From NCBI GenBank assembly GCA_963854835.1, contig OY978528.1, positions 57,122,761-57,186,760 of the forward strand: 64,000 nucleotides of DNA, read 5' to 3'. Within the stretch, counting starts at the first letter, position 1. Every line of letters starts with the position of its first letter. Shown in pieces: positions 1 through 11,171 of this stretch. Source of the stretch: Megamerina dolium. Taxonomy: Eukaryota > Arthropoda > Insecta > Diptera > Megamerinidae. The position numbers and the translations under genes were made by a program. Under the pieces are notes generated by a model, which was given only the letters and a program-made list of their open reading frames with translations, was not told the origin of the DNA and did no database searches.

Positions 1-1008
1 AATAGGATCTATTCAATCTTTCTTTTGTATAAATGGCTTGGATTTGGGGAAAAAATGCATCAATTAGAAAATATCATCCAACGAGATACCTTACACAATA
101 ATTTCACTATTGTGTGCACAAGAAATGAAAAAAGGAATTCATTTAGTCACCCAACATGTTAAACATGAAGCCAACAAACCAGACAATTTTCGAATACACA
201 ATAAAAAAAGCTTCCTGTTTACACAGCTATTTACTTATTCTTTCATTTTGTTTGATAAGCATTGAGCATTTCTATTAGTGGAAGAAGCAAAATGAAAAGC
301 TTTATTCTAACATTCTCAGTCTCCTTATTTCTGAAATTCTCACTACGCTTGAAATTCTCTCAGCTTTTGTATACTGACAATATTCGCACATGCAAAATGC
401 ACCCCTATTGCATTCACAGTGATGTACAGTACATACACGTACACACACACGCACACACACACAAATAGAAAATGCACTCTTCATGCACTAACTATTTTGA
501 GTGAATATTTCATATGAATATACTCAAAGCTTACAATTCTAAATATTGGTGAGATATTCACGTGTGTGTGTGTGTGTGTGTGTGTGCAAATTAAGAAATG
601 TGTGAGTACATGAATGTATATGTGAGCTTTAGAGAAATGGGTCAGTAGTAGGAAATATGTAGAATTTCAGGCTGAACACTAACATTGCAATATAGCCCAA
701 TACAATAAATATTGTATTAGATTTTCCGCATACGCAATGCATATGCATGTGAAGTGAGAGTAGTATGTATACATGGGGAATATATATATGAATATAATGA
801 AGATGATGATGATGATGATATTCATAATGATGACTGTGATGAGTATAGAGGGCAGGAGAATAGGAATAGGTACCTACTATTAAAGAATATACTTTGAACT
901 CATCATCATCAGCGGCATTTTATACTGATTGCATTTTCAATATGTATGCGTGTATTTTGGTTATATTCGTATATATGTGTGTGTATTTATGTGAGTGCTG
1001 AGAAATTG

Positions 1009-1010
<2 letters not shown>

Positions 1011-1047
<37 letters not shown>
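1011..1047. repeat. (GT)n microsatellite
   Basis: A nearly pure GT dinucleotide run of about 37 bp. A similar run lies at 562-586, and shorter CA/GT runs are scattered through the first 4 kb. Confidence 0.95.
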
Positions 1048-1048
<1 letters not shown>

Positions 1049-1929
1049 AAGAAAAAAAATTCTCGCTTTCAATTTGAAAAATACTTACATATTGCAATAG
1101 TAGCAGGCTCAGTCAGTGTGCATATTAGAATGCAATCGAAAGGGGTGTAAGCGCATAAAAGTGCATTTTATAAATTGCAACGCAAAGCAAAGTAGAAAGC
1201 AAACAATTAAAAATATAACAAGAAATATAAACAAAAGTTGAAAAAAATAGAATAATATAAATATCATGTTTTTTTCAATAAATTTCCATATACAATCAAA
1301 TATATGGTGTAGTTGAAAATAGCATAGAAAATTTGAATATAACAAGAAAAATGAAATAAAAACAAAATAAAGCAAGACGAAACAAGTGAATGAAAAAGAA
1401 AAATATGAGAAACATAATACAAAATAAGCAAAAAGAAACAAAAAGAATATGCAACACCCCTTTGGTCAACAATTAAATACATTAAAAGGATATTCACCGA
1501 CGATTCTTAAATGTTTCATTTCGAAAGTGATTTTTCTAATTAAAAATACTAAAACAATCGCTGTGAAATGCAAAGAAATAAGAAATGAAATTTTCAACAA
1601 TACTTTTATCCATTCCCCAACCTCAAAACGCACAACACACATCATAGAATATAGATTTTTGTGCGGTGTAGCCAAATTATTTTGTTCTAATCGAAATATT
1701 ACAGAATTATAACTATGAGTTTACTGCCAATTAAGCATCTCGTATGATTGTGAGTGTGAGTGTGCATACGTTATTTTTTTTTTTTCGTCTCCGTATTATA
1801 CGACGAAAATCAAGTATAAAATTTCCATTATAAATTCTACTGCGACTTCTTCTACATCTGCTGCTTCTACTACGTATTGAACAAATAAAAGTGAAATGCA
1901 AGTTTGATAAGTGATGATTGCAGTCATAT

Positions 1930-1953
1930 AGAGAGAGAGAGAGAGAGAGAGAA
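1930..1953. repeat. (GA)n tract
   Basis: Pure GA repeat of about 23 bp. In flies such tracts can bind GAGA factor or CLAMP; that function is inference only. Confidence 0.9.
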
Positions 1954-4914
1954 TAAGAATTTCATCAAAAACCAAAATATAAAAAATTTGTTAAAATAAT
2001 GCAATTGAGTATTATATTTTTTGAGTGAAATATTCTGCATACATAAGTAGTTCGAAAGTGAAAAATATTATAGACACAATAAATATTGCAATGTATACGC
2101 AATGATACTTTTGAGAAATTTTTCAGTGGCCAAATATAATATTTTTTTTTTGTAATTTTTTGCATTTTGCTTCTAATACTTACCAATTAACTACAATTTA
2201 TTTTTACAATTGAGTGGAATTGAATTTCGACTGGTGGGTGAGATATTTTGTGATTCCTTCATTATTATCATTAATCTTTATCACATTCATCTTTTAAAAG
2301 GGTACTTTTATTCTTTTGTTTTTTTCATTGGAAAATAGAATAATGCAAACAACTCAAGCGTATGCCACAGTCGCATCCATGAACGTAACCTCCAATAAGG
2401 CCGCAATCTTGAACTGTATGCGCATGTATACATTTATAAGTATACGTGTGTGTGTATGTGTGTGTGTGTGCAAATTGCAACTAAAGTAACAATAACTAGT
2501 TGAAAAAAAAGCACAGATAATCGTGTCTTATATGCGAGTATTTGTACATGTGAGTGAGTCAATGTGTACGAGTGCATCAAGGGAGTGAATGACAAATAAC
2601 GATGAGGACAACGAACAATACACGAGCTATACATAAAATATTTTCATGCAAATTACCAATAGAATGACTAAAGGAAAATATTTTCAAATATTGAAATTTT
2701 TCAGTGATTTTTTAAAGGACTTTTAAATACAATATTTAAAAATCTCGAAATTCGCACCAAATACACATCAAATACTTAAGATAAATTTAAATTCACACAC
2801 ACAAGTATATATTTGTACACGCCATTGCATATATATATACCTACAAAGTGAGAATTTTCACTCAAAATGAAAGCTTTTTCCAAAAAAAAACCTTAAGTTA
2901 TATGTGTGAGTATGAGTGTTTGTGCATAAATAAATTTCATTTCAGAACTCTTCATATAAGCATATAAATATGAATTTGTTTTGGTATGTGTACAATAATA
3001 ATGCACACACACACACATGTATATCAATGAGTGCATTCATTTATTAATAACACTTCCAAGTAAAGTGTGAGTGATGTGGCATGACGATAGACCGGTGGAT
3101 GGTCGATTGGTCGGTTTGTCGGTCAATAGCGAGTAAATGTATAAAAGTTCCAAGTGAAAACATCTATTGAACGTAATGAGGCGGGCATAAAAAAGACAAA
3201 CATTTTTTTTTATTTTATTTTATTTCCTAATCGCTGAGACGAATGCACTATAAAAAGCAAAAGAAAAATACAAAATACAAAATACAAAAAATAAAAATAT
3301 ATGAATATCAAGGCAAAAAGGTCTGCCAGACAATATGAAAGCATTTAAAGTAAAAGTGAATGCAATGCATTGTAACATATGACGGTGACGGCTAGGGCGA
3401 GCAATAACAACGATACTTAGAACACATGTACACACAGTGCCATACACACACACACACACATATGTAGCTACTTATAAGTATAACTAGTACACACCCGACA
3501 ATGTTCATACAAAATGGCATTGAAAATATTAGATATTTTAACCTATACGACTTTAGAGAGCGAAATTTCTTATTTGCATATGAATTGGCACAACAACAAG
3601 AACAACAACAAGCATTCATACGTGACATTAGAGGGTGGCGACGTCTCACTATTCTTTCTCTGACCCACCCCCCCTACTACGTTTCTTTCCAGAAGGAATA
3701 GAGGTTACAAATATTATTGAAAGAATGAATACGTACATAAACTAACTAACCTTGGTGTAATGAAATTATATGATTATTTTATTTGACATTTCAAGTAGCA
3801 AACACACATACACACACACATACATTTACATTTGTATACACACACACAAATGCAAGAACATAACCTTAAAAGTCCAAAAACAAAACAAACCAAAGAGAAA
3901 CACATAGAAATATTTTACAAAACGTTTCAAGTTTAAGGTTATATGAAACCATTAGAGGGAAAGGTCAGAATTTAAAATAGTTTTTCGTATTTAACCTTTG
4001 TAGTATGTGGTTTTTATTTTTTTTTGTTGTTGTTGTGCGAATATATAAGCATGATATAATTATCTATATATAGAAGATAATGGTATCTAAATTGAATCTA
4101 ATATAAATTGTAATTATTTACAAATTATATAATGGAAAATTTTTTAATTAAATAATTCTGAATTTATTTCATACTCGTATTAAAGTGAGTGTACAATGTT
4201 TGAGTGAAATACTTAGCATTTTATATAACATTTTGAGTTTTATGGATTTATTTCAAAATTACTTCATCTGAAGTTGTACAAATTGAATGATATAAGTGAG
4301 ATTTAAAGGATTTGCTTCTTTCACTCCAAATTCATAATTTTGAGTGTGTTTTTTCTGGTGGTAATTTCTCTATGAGTAAGTTTCCTCCTATTTGAGTTTT
4401 CTTATTTTCTTTTTGAGTACATGAGCTATACTTTTGTGTTAAATAAAAGTATAAGTTAAAGTTTGAGAAACATATTTAGATCACAATTTTTAAGAACATA
4501 ATTTATTGCAATTTCTCCTTTTATGGGTATAACTACTGTGTTTAATTTAATAATAAATCTGTCTTAAAATTTTGAGTAAATTTCATAAATTAAAATTTTT
4601 ATTTTAATATATTTTTAATTTAATATATTTTTATTTAAAAATAGAGTACCGAATTGAGTGTCATCAAAGCTTAGCTTATAGCAGCAGAAATAGAAAAAAA
4701 TGAGTATAAACTTGAGTGACTCAAATGTTTTTCATACAAATTCAATGAGTCTGAATCTATAAGTTTACCACTCAGATATAAGATTAATCTCTCTAGGGTT
4801 AATGCAAATACTTTTCTTAGTTTTAACGACATCTCCTCGTCGATTATATTTTAAGTATTTTTGAGTATACTCTTGAGTGATTATAGCCTTTTCAAAATTC
4901 TTCGGTATTTATAC

Positions 4915-4944
4915 TTACTTACTTACTTATGTGGTCATAACAAC
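4915..4944 (-). mobile_element. 30-bp LINE 3' tail with 12-bp target duplication
   Basis: The 12-mer CGGTATTTATAC occurs at 4903-4914 and again at 4945-4956. The 30 bp between, read on the minus strand, are a short stub followed by AAGT repeats. The stub plus (AAGT)n matches the 3' ends of the RTE-type LINE near 56990-57020 (minus) and of the nested tail at 61339-61400 (plus). The simplest reading is an extremely 5'-truncated retrotransposition event. Confidence 0.75.
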
Positions 4945-5046
4945 CGGTATTTATACACTTAATCATAAATGCATTTCATACAAATTCAAACAAATCGTTT
5001 ATTATTTTTACTAAATATTTTCCAATCTTTTTCTCTTTTCTTACAG

Positions 5047-5298
5047 AGCATACATATATATATATATATAATAAATTAATATAAAATTTATGCAAGTAAA
5101 AGTCAACTTAACCATACAAAAACTAAAACTACAAAACATATAAGCAAAAGTAATAAAATTTTGTACCAGAGAAGAAAAAAAGAAAACAAAACACTGGAAA
5201 CAAAAAAAAAAAAAACAAATTACACCGACCAAACTGACTGTTCATTCTGATAATAAAATTTAAATTTAATTAAAAATAAGAATCGTAATTACACCAAA
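5047..5298 (+). other. Blimp-1: Putative 5' UTR part of Blimp-1 first coding exon
   Basis: The interval begins after a pyrimidine-rich tract ending in CTTACAG at 5046, a good splice acceptor. It runs to the ATG at 5299 and contains an in-frame stop (TAA at 5254-5256), so the ORF cannot extend upstream. The remaining 5' UTR exon(s) and promoter lie further upstream and are not identified. Confidence 0.55.
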
Positions 5299-5496
5299 AT
5301 GAGTATGCATCATCAGCAACAATCAGTACATACCACCTCCAAGAAAAACAGCAGTGGCAGCAATAATTGCAAGAACACATCAACCACATCATTAGGTCAT
5401 AGAATATCAGCTGCTACACTAGCATCATCAACATTAGCATCCAGTAATATGAGAACAACAATGAACCCGCCAAATACTGCAACAGCTGTAGAATCA

Positions 5497-5529
<33 letters not shown>

Positions 5530-5742
5530 GCATCATCAGCAGAATTATCACGTAGTCCATCACCGGATGGTACACAGGATTACGATGTAACACGCATGAG
5601 GGAGGAAGATTTTGAACGGCTGGCCGTCTATATTGTCCCCGATGTGCAATGTGAACGTGGCATACCAAATCGAGCAGATAAAACACTGCCTCGCAGTTTA
5701 ACATTAAAACCATCAATGGTTTTCTCAACGCCAAATGTAAAG
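5299..5742 (+). CDS. Blimp-1: Blimp-1 coding exon 1
   Basis: 148 codons ending in phase 0 at AAG|GTAAAT. It encodes a Ser/Thr/Ala-rich N-terminus with an alanine run, then the conserved start of the PR region: an [16 protein letters not shown] block and a [10 protein letters not shown] block, equivalent to the EFEEKCTYIV...LPRNL segment of vertebrate PRDM1. Reading on past 5742 gives non-conserved residues, so the splice is required. Confidence 0.92.
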
Positions 5743-8700
5743 GTAAATAGTCAAATGATTTGTTGTAGCATAACGAATACAATTTCATTGAAATTGTCTC
5801 CACTCATTTACAGACTGAAGGAGTTTGGAGCACTGGAGTCATACCGCGTGGTACACGTTTTGGCCCATTCGAAGGCGTTCCAACTCCAAATTATCCCAAC
5901 GATAAAAATACAGCACGCTATTTCTGGCGGGTAAGCTCAATTATACGCATACATATTTACATATTTACATATTTATTTACATTCATTCAACTCAAATTGC
6001 ATACAACTTACATTTTAATTAGCTCAATTGTCATTTCAATCGATTACTCAATTAAATAATTTCATTCATTTCGTTAATATAGACCTATGCATATAATTAC
6101 ATTTACTTATACAACCATTTTCATTATAGCAACATTTATTAATTAAAATTAATTAAAATTCAAATAATAACGAAATCATTGAAAAATTGGTGAAAGCTAC
6201 TGAACTAAGTATCATACTATTAAAGCCAAAAAATAAAACCATTCTCCATATTCCGCAATAATCCATTAATTACTAGTGCTACATTTGTATATAATTTCAT
6301 TCAATATTTTTCATTTTTTCATACAAATACAATATATTGCTCATATCCTTAACACTTAATAACATCAAGCCATTGAACATGTTCCATAATGTACAATTGA
6401 CTAACTAACCAACCAATATATCGTATATAAACAAAAACAACAAACCTTTTTCTTTCTCCAAATTTTATTTCATGTGAATTCCTCAATATAACCAACCAAC
6501 CAACCAATCAAAATATAAAAACAAACTAAACCAAAAAATCGAACCAAAATCAAACTCAAAATCAAAACCAATCCAATCAGGTGCAGGGAACACGCCATAT
6601 AACCTACGGGAACATTAAGGTACTATTTTATGCTTTTTTAGCTTTACTCATTTTCTGCCTATCACTCTCTCTCTCTCTCTCTCGCTTTATCTATCCTACA
6701 ACTATCCTGTATTGCTTTTTCAGTTTATTAAGTATTTGAGCGTATTTCTTTCTTACTGACTACTCACAAAATGTATCAGATTTGCAGAATATGAATTATT
6801 TTGGCTGTGAAATTTTCAGCGCACAAAAAACTTTTATTCTGTAAATTTGAACAGCTCTAAAAACACTTTTACAATATTGTGTGTTTGTCTGTTGCTTCAG
6901 TTCTTCCTTATAATTTTTATTGCATCCCTTCTCCTTCCATTCTTCTTCTTCTCTACCACTACTCTGTTGTTGTTGTTGTCTTTTATGTATATTCTAGATG
7001 TAAATCAAATGAAACTCCTACTATTTTCAAAATTTCCACACAATAAAAAACTAACCGGTGTGGCTGAACGAGAAATGTACACAAATTTCTTTCAAAAGCC
7101 GCTCTTGGCCTCTCCGCTTTATGTAATATGTCGTCACATCCCTCACTAACACGTCCCCTATATTTTCTTTTCTCTATGCTTCCCATCTCTTCCCAACAGA
7201 TATTCAAAGATGATGACTTTTACTATTTGGACGGGTCGGATCGATCCCAATCCAATTGGATGCGCTATGTTGCCTCCGCTTATAGTCTGTCCGTAATGAA
7301 TCTGGTCGCATGTCAACATCAAGAGAATATCTACTTTTATACGACACGCGATATTATGCCAAATGAAGAATTGATGGTGTGGTATTGCAAGGATTTTGCA
7401 CGTCGACTTGGCTACGATGTGGATCCCGAACGCACGATTTTCGGTGCATGCAAACAGGCAGTGGACGACGATGAGGATATCGATGCCGATGCCGAAGAGG
7501 ATGAAGAGGAGATGTTGCGCCACAAGAAGCCCTCCACGTCACCGTATTGCATGCCTGCGCCAGAGATTCCACCCGAAGTTGCCTACAATCACATCACCTA
7601 TGTGATGGGTTTGCATATACCACCACCACCACCGCCTGCTCCTTCACAGCCACCACAATCCTCATCATCATCATCATCATCATCATCAATAGCGAATACA
7701 GCAGCAACTGCCACCATAGCGACGACAGCGGGCACAGCATCAGCTATTACGATGCGACGCGACGCTATTACTCCAAGTCCTACGCCACCTGCAACATCGT
7801 CATCGGCAAATATCGTTATGGCCCATCAAACGCAACATTTCCATGCATATTCACAATCCGCGCTCCCGCACATACACCATCACCACAGTCAGCAGCATCC
7901 CCAGCACACGCAACAGCAACAGTTGCAGCAGCAACAGCCGTCAATACGACATTTGCCGCCGCAACACAACCATCAGCATCATTCTCAACATCAACAGCAG
8001 CAGCAGCAGCAACAGCAACAGCATCAACATCACCAACATCAACACCAAAGCGTATTGCATCTGAAGCAGGAACCCACTTCGGTGATTGTCCGTGATCGCT
8101 CGCCTGCAAGCAGCGACTGCGGCGGTTTAAAGGACATCAAGGATGCCGCCAGCTCGCCGATGTCGCACAAAGATACTCAGTATGAGCATCAGCTGACACC
8201 AAATGATGGAAGTGTGCGGTCTGTGCGTTCGGATGAAGGCTACCATAGCAATGAGTATCATGAAGATGGACTTACACCGCCGGAAGATTCAAGCGATAGC
8301 GAAAGCGAACACAATTATGTGCTCGATTGTTCGAAGAAGGCGATCGCACCCAAAGAGACTGTTATCACACATCCACAGAAGGCGGCAGTGGCTGCTGCTG
8401 TAGCAGCTGCTGCAGCCGCTGCTGCTACTCCTCCTACAGTCAGTTGTGCCGCAGTTGCAGCGCCACCGATTGCACCAGCTCCGGTTACCACAACAGATTC
8501 CGACAAGAATGAATACCGCAAATTCAAAGTGAAAATGCCGCTCAAATATGAGTTTAAGAATAGCAAATGTAGCATAAAGACTGAGGCGTCGTTTCACGCC
8601 ACCACCAACAATGCCACTAACCGCCCTGAAGTGATACCAGCAGCCGCCCATCCAACAATCAATGCAACATCTAGTGATGATGATTTGCTAAATGCTACGA

Positions 8701-11171
8701 TCACTAAGACGGCCGCCTCATGCATTTCGTCGACGCACGATGATGACCGCATGGAAGTGGATGATCGAATACAAGAAGCATCTACATCGGGGCCAACGAG
8801 TGCATCAACATCGCAACCAGCCACGAGCACAGTGATTGTGCTAGAACATGGCGGTGTCCAGCAAAATGTTGGCTCCATCAATAATCAGGCACGTACCATT
8901 GTGCCGCTGACTAAACCATACTATGAGGCGGAATCAAGCTCACCACCTCCTCCACCACCGCCGCCTACGAATTCTGCAACGCAAAGTGCTGCTGCAGCAG
9001 CTGCTGCAGTTGCCTACATGCGCTTCACACCGCCATCATCCAGCATTCTTGAGACCATTCTTACCGGCCAACATCGGCTGGAGGCGGCTGCTGCAGCGGC
9101 AGCTGCCTGTCGCCAAGTGAATTCGGCGACGCCACCACCAACATCGCCCACAGAGATGGCCTACTCGTATAAAAAGTCGCACCGCTATCACATAGCTGTT
9201 AGTCCCGATTCTAGTTCGAATTTAGCTCAGAATCAGGAAGTGCACGCTGCGAATAACCACGAGAATGGCGACATACTACTTGGTTCGTCACGTTCGAGCC
9301 TACGAGATGATGGTTCGCCACCTCCGCCTTCATCGCATCGTCATGTTATATTTTCACCAGCAAGCGCACACAATGCCTATATGTCAGACGGCCATCAAAC
9401 GCCACCTTACTCAACGCCATACTCATCTTATTCCAGTGGCAGTATAAACGGTGGTGGTGGCGGCGGTGGTATGATACCACATGCTGCCCATCCACTGCAC
9501 GCACCCACATCGACCTTTCATTCACCACCGCACAATTCGCATTCGCCTTTCGATCGACAATCGAATGCTTCCAGCGGTTCCACGCCCAACCTGCATTTGC
9601 TTCAGAATAGCACCCAAATGCTCAATCATCCGCTAATGCAGCCATTGGCGCCATTACAACGTCTTTCACCCCTGCGTATTTCACCGCCCAGCAGCCTCAG
9701 TCCCGATGGCAATTCGTGTCCTCGTAGCGGCAGTCCGCTCAGCCCATTGGGCTCACGCGGCTACCGCTCCCTGCCATATCCGCTGAAGAAGAAGGATGGC
9801 AAAATGCATTACGAATGCAACGTCTGCTGCAAAACATTCGGTCAGCTGAGCAATCTGAAGGTTCATTTGCGCACACACTCGGGCGAACGGCCCTTCAAAT
9901 GTAATGTCTGTACCAAAAGCTTTACCCAGTTGGCCCATTTGCAAAAGCATCATTTGGTGCATACGGGCGAGAAACCGCACCAATGCGATATCTGTAAGAA
10001 ACGCTTTTCTTCCACCTCCAATCTGAAGACCCATTTACGGCTGCATAGTGGACAGAAACCGTATGCGTGTGATTTGTGCCCACAGAAATTCACTCAGTTC
10101 GTACATTTGAAGCTGCACAAGCGTCTGCATACCAACGATCGTCCGTACGTATGTCAGGGTTGTGACAAGAAGTATATTAGTGCCTCTGGTCTGCGTACGC
10201 ATTGGAAGACGACCAGTTGTAAACCGAACAATCTAGAAGAAGAATTGGCAATGGCAGCTGCAGCGACATCAGAATGTTTGGGTGAGTTTGAATGTGCGTG
10301 AAGTGACTGAAGGATAACTAAATTAATTTATCTTGTTTCCCTCTACCTTTCTCTTTTTCACTCTACTTTATCTTTATCTATAGATAAAGATCTGCCCGAG
10401 CCTGACTCGCGAGAAGCCTTCGAACAAATCCAACAGCAAATTCATCCACATTTGCGCCATATGGGTGGTAGTAGTAGTGGTGGTGTTGGTGATAGAGGTG
10501 GTGGTGGCGGACATCAATCACCGCCACGTCTGATCGCATTGCAAGCGCAACAACAACAGCACCATCAGCAGCAACACCATCAGCACCCGCATCATCAACA
10601 GCATCAAGCACAAACTCATTTGCAACAGCAGCAGCAGCAACAACAACAGCACCTAATATTGCAGCAGCAGCAACAGCATCTCCAAGCGCCACCGTCTGCA
10701 TCAAGCTCAGCGGCTGCAATGTTATTAACAACCGCCAGTCACCATCAGCAACAGCAGCAGCACCATCATCATCATCAGCAACAACACCAACAACTATTAC
10801 TGCAGCAACAACAGCAAGCATCATTGAAAACAACGAAACAGCAATTGCATTTACTGCCACCTATACACACCATTAATACTGGCAATGGTAGTGTTCCGGG
10901 TGGTGTAACGATGCCATCCACTTCAATCAATGCCAATGCAAGCAGCAATAGCAATGCCGGTAATAATAGTACCAATAGCAACAACAACAACAACAACAAC
11001 GATTCCTATATGAGCGTCTCACATGCGCACGCAGCAGCAGCTGCTGCTCATGCTGCAGCGGCGGCAGCAGCGGCTGCACATGCGGCTGCTGCTCATCAGC
11101 ATGCTCAGACGCAAGAAAATCGGCCATCCGTGATTGAATCGAGTCAGCCGATGATTATTGAGTGCACATAG
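5299..11171 (+). CDS. Blimp-1: Blimp-1, PR-domain zinc-finger repressor (PRDM1 orthologue), multi-exon
   Basis: The coding exons are 5299-5742, 5814-5930, 7200-10281 and 10384-11171, all with GT..AG borders and matching phase (0, 0, 1). They encode about 1476 residues. The start ATG has the fly context CAAAATG and an in-frame stop 45 nt upstream. Residues about 95-266 form the PR (SET-like) domain, with [24 protein letters not shown] and VWYCKDF blocks as in PRDM1. An acidic stretch (about 278-295) follows, then long Q/H-, A-, S- and P-rich disordered regions. Five zinc fingers lie at about 1058-1194: four C2H2 and a last one ending in Cys instead of His, as in BLIMP1. In vertebrates and flies the family is a sequence-specific nuclear repressor; in Drosophila it is ecdysone-induced and times ftz-f1 expression. 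A possible 39-nt microexon (6581-6619) and a retained last intron would give variants. The next gene downstream on the same strand is lin-28. Confidence 0.95.
5814..5930 (+). CDS. Blimp-1: Blimp-1 coding exon 2 (PR domain core)
   Basis: A 117-nt exon (39 codons, phase 0 at both ends) bounded by TTTACAG and GTAAGC. It carries [14 protein letters not shown] and ends with ARYFWR. Both blocks are diagnostic of the PRDM1 PR domain. The upstream intron is only 71 nt. Confidence 0.93.
5931..7199 (+). other. Blimp-1: Blimp-1 intron splitting the PR domain
   Basis: An AT-rich intron of 1269 nt with a CT microsatellite near 6664-6683. It holds one coding-like island, the candidate microexon at 6581-6619. 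The open frame at 6847-7149 is pyrimidine-rich intron sequence and has no recognisable domain. Confidence 0.85.
6581..6619 (+). CDS. Blimp-1: Candidate 39-nt in-frame microexon of Blimp-1
   Basis: After CAATCAG there are 39 nt, then AAG|GTACTA. The segment has no stop in the phase required by its neighbours and would add 13 residues ([13 protein letters not shown]) between YFWR and IFKDDD. It is less AT-rich than the surrounding intron. A tandem acceptor is visible (CAG|GTGCAG|GG), so an 11-residue version is also possible. Direct joining of exon 2 to 7200 already aligns perfectly with vertebrate PRDM1 (FWR-I), so if used this exon is optional. No transcript evidence is available. Confidence 0.45.
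7200..10281 (+). CDS. Blimp-1: Blimp-1 large coding exon (PR domain end to zinc fingers)
   Basis: The exon starts after TTCCCAACAG with [12 protein letters not shown] and completes the PR domain ([36 protein letters not shown]). It then runs through a DE-rich patch, Q/H-, A- and P-rich linkers and five zinc fingers at about 9801-10220. The fingers are joined by HTGEKP/HSGERP-type linkers. Finger 5 reads C-x2-C ... H ... C. The exon ends at 10281 in phase 1 before GTGAGT. Confidence 0.95.
10282..10383 (+). other. Blimp-1: Short (102 nt) last intron of Blimp-1, possibly retained
   Basis: The borders are GTGAGT and CTATAG. If it is spliced, G+AT gives Asp and the frame continues into the Q/H/A-rich tail. 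If it is retained, translation stops at TGA 10299-10301 after six residues (GEFECA), leaving the zinc fingers intact but no polyglutamine tail. Confidence 0.8.
10384..11171 (+). CDS. Blimp-1: Blimp-1 last coding exon (Q/H/A-rich tail)
   Basis: 262 codons in phase with the previous exon, beginning (D)[18 protein letters not shown]. Most of it is glutamine/histidine runs, an asparagine run and alanine/histidine runs, ending IECT and TAG at 11169-11171. This low-complexity tail has no domain; in insects such tails usually vary in length between species. Confidence 0.88.

Larger units (their letters stand above)
1..5046. other. Non-coding region upstream of / first intron of Blimp-1
   Basis: I see no convincing coding exon here; the open frames are low-complexity shadows. 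The stretch is AT-rich and packed with simple repeats: (GT)n near 562-586 and 1011-1047, (GAT)n near 803-822, (GA)n near 1930-1953 and several short CA runs. It ends in a strong pyrimidine tract followed by AG at 5045-5046, which reads as the 3' end of an intron. The region is therefore probably a 5' UTR intron and/or promoter-enhancer DNA of Blimp-1. The motif TGAGT is strongly over-represented on the plus strand between about 4180 and 4880. Confidence 0.6.

Noticed and set aside
1109..1441. 110-codon minus-strand frame rich in Phe and Leu
   Set aside because: Low-complexity translation of A-rich DNA; no start context or conserved blocks.
6847..7149. 100-codon plus-strand frame before the large Blimp-1 exon
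   Set aside because: Lies in an intron; its hydrophobic look comes from the pyrimidine-rich tract.
7547..8095. 182-codon open frame within the large Blimp-1 exon
   Set aside because: Off-frame shadow of the CAG/CAT/GCA repeats that encode the Q/H/A-rich linker; no domain of its own.
10378..10860. 160-codon minus-strand frame over the Blimp-1 last exon
   Set aside because: Complement of glutamine and histidine codon runs (Val/Ala/Asp-rich), not a gene.
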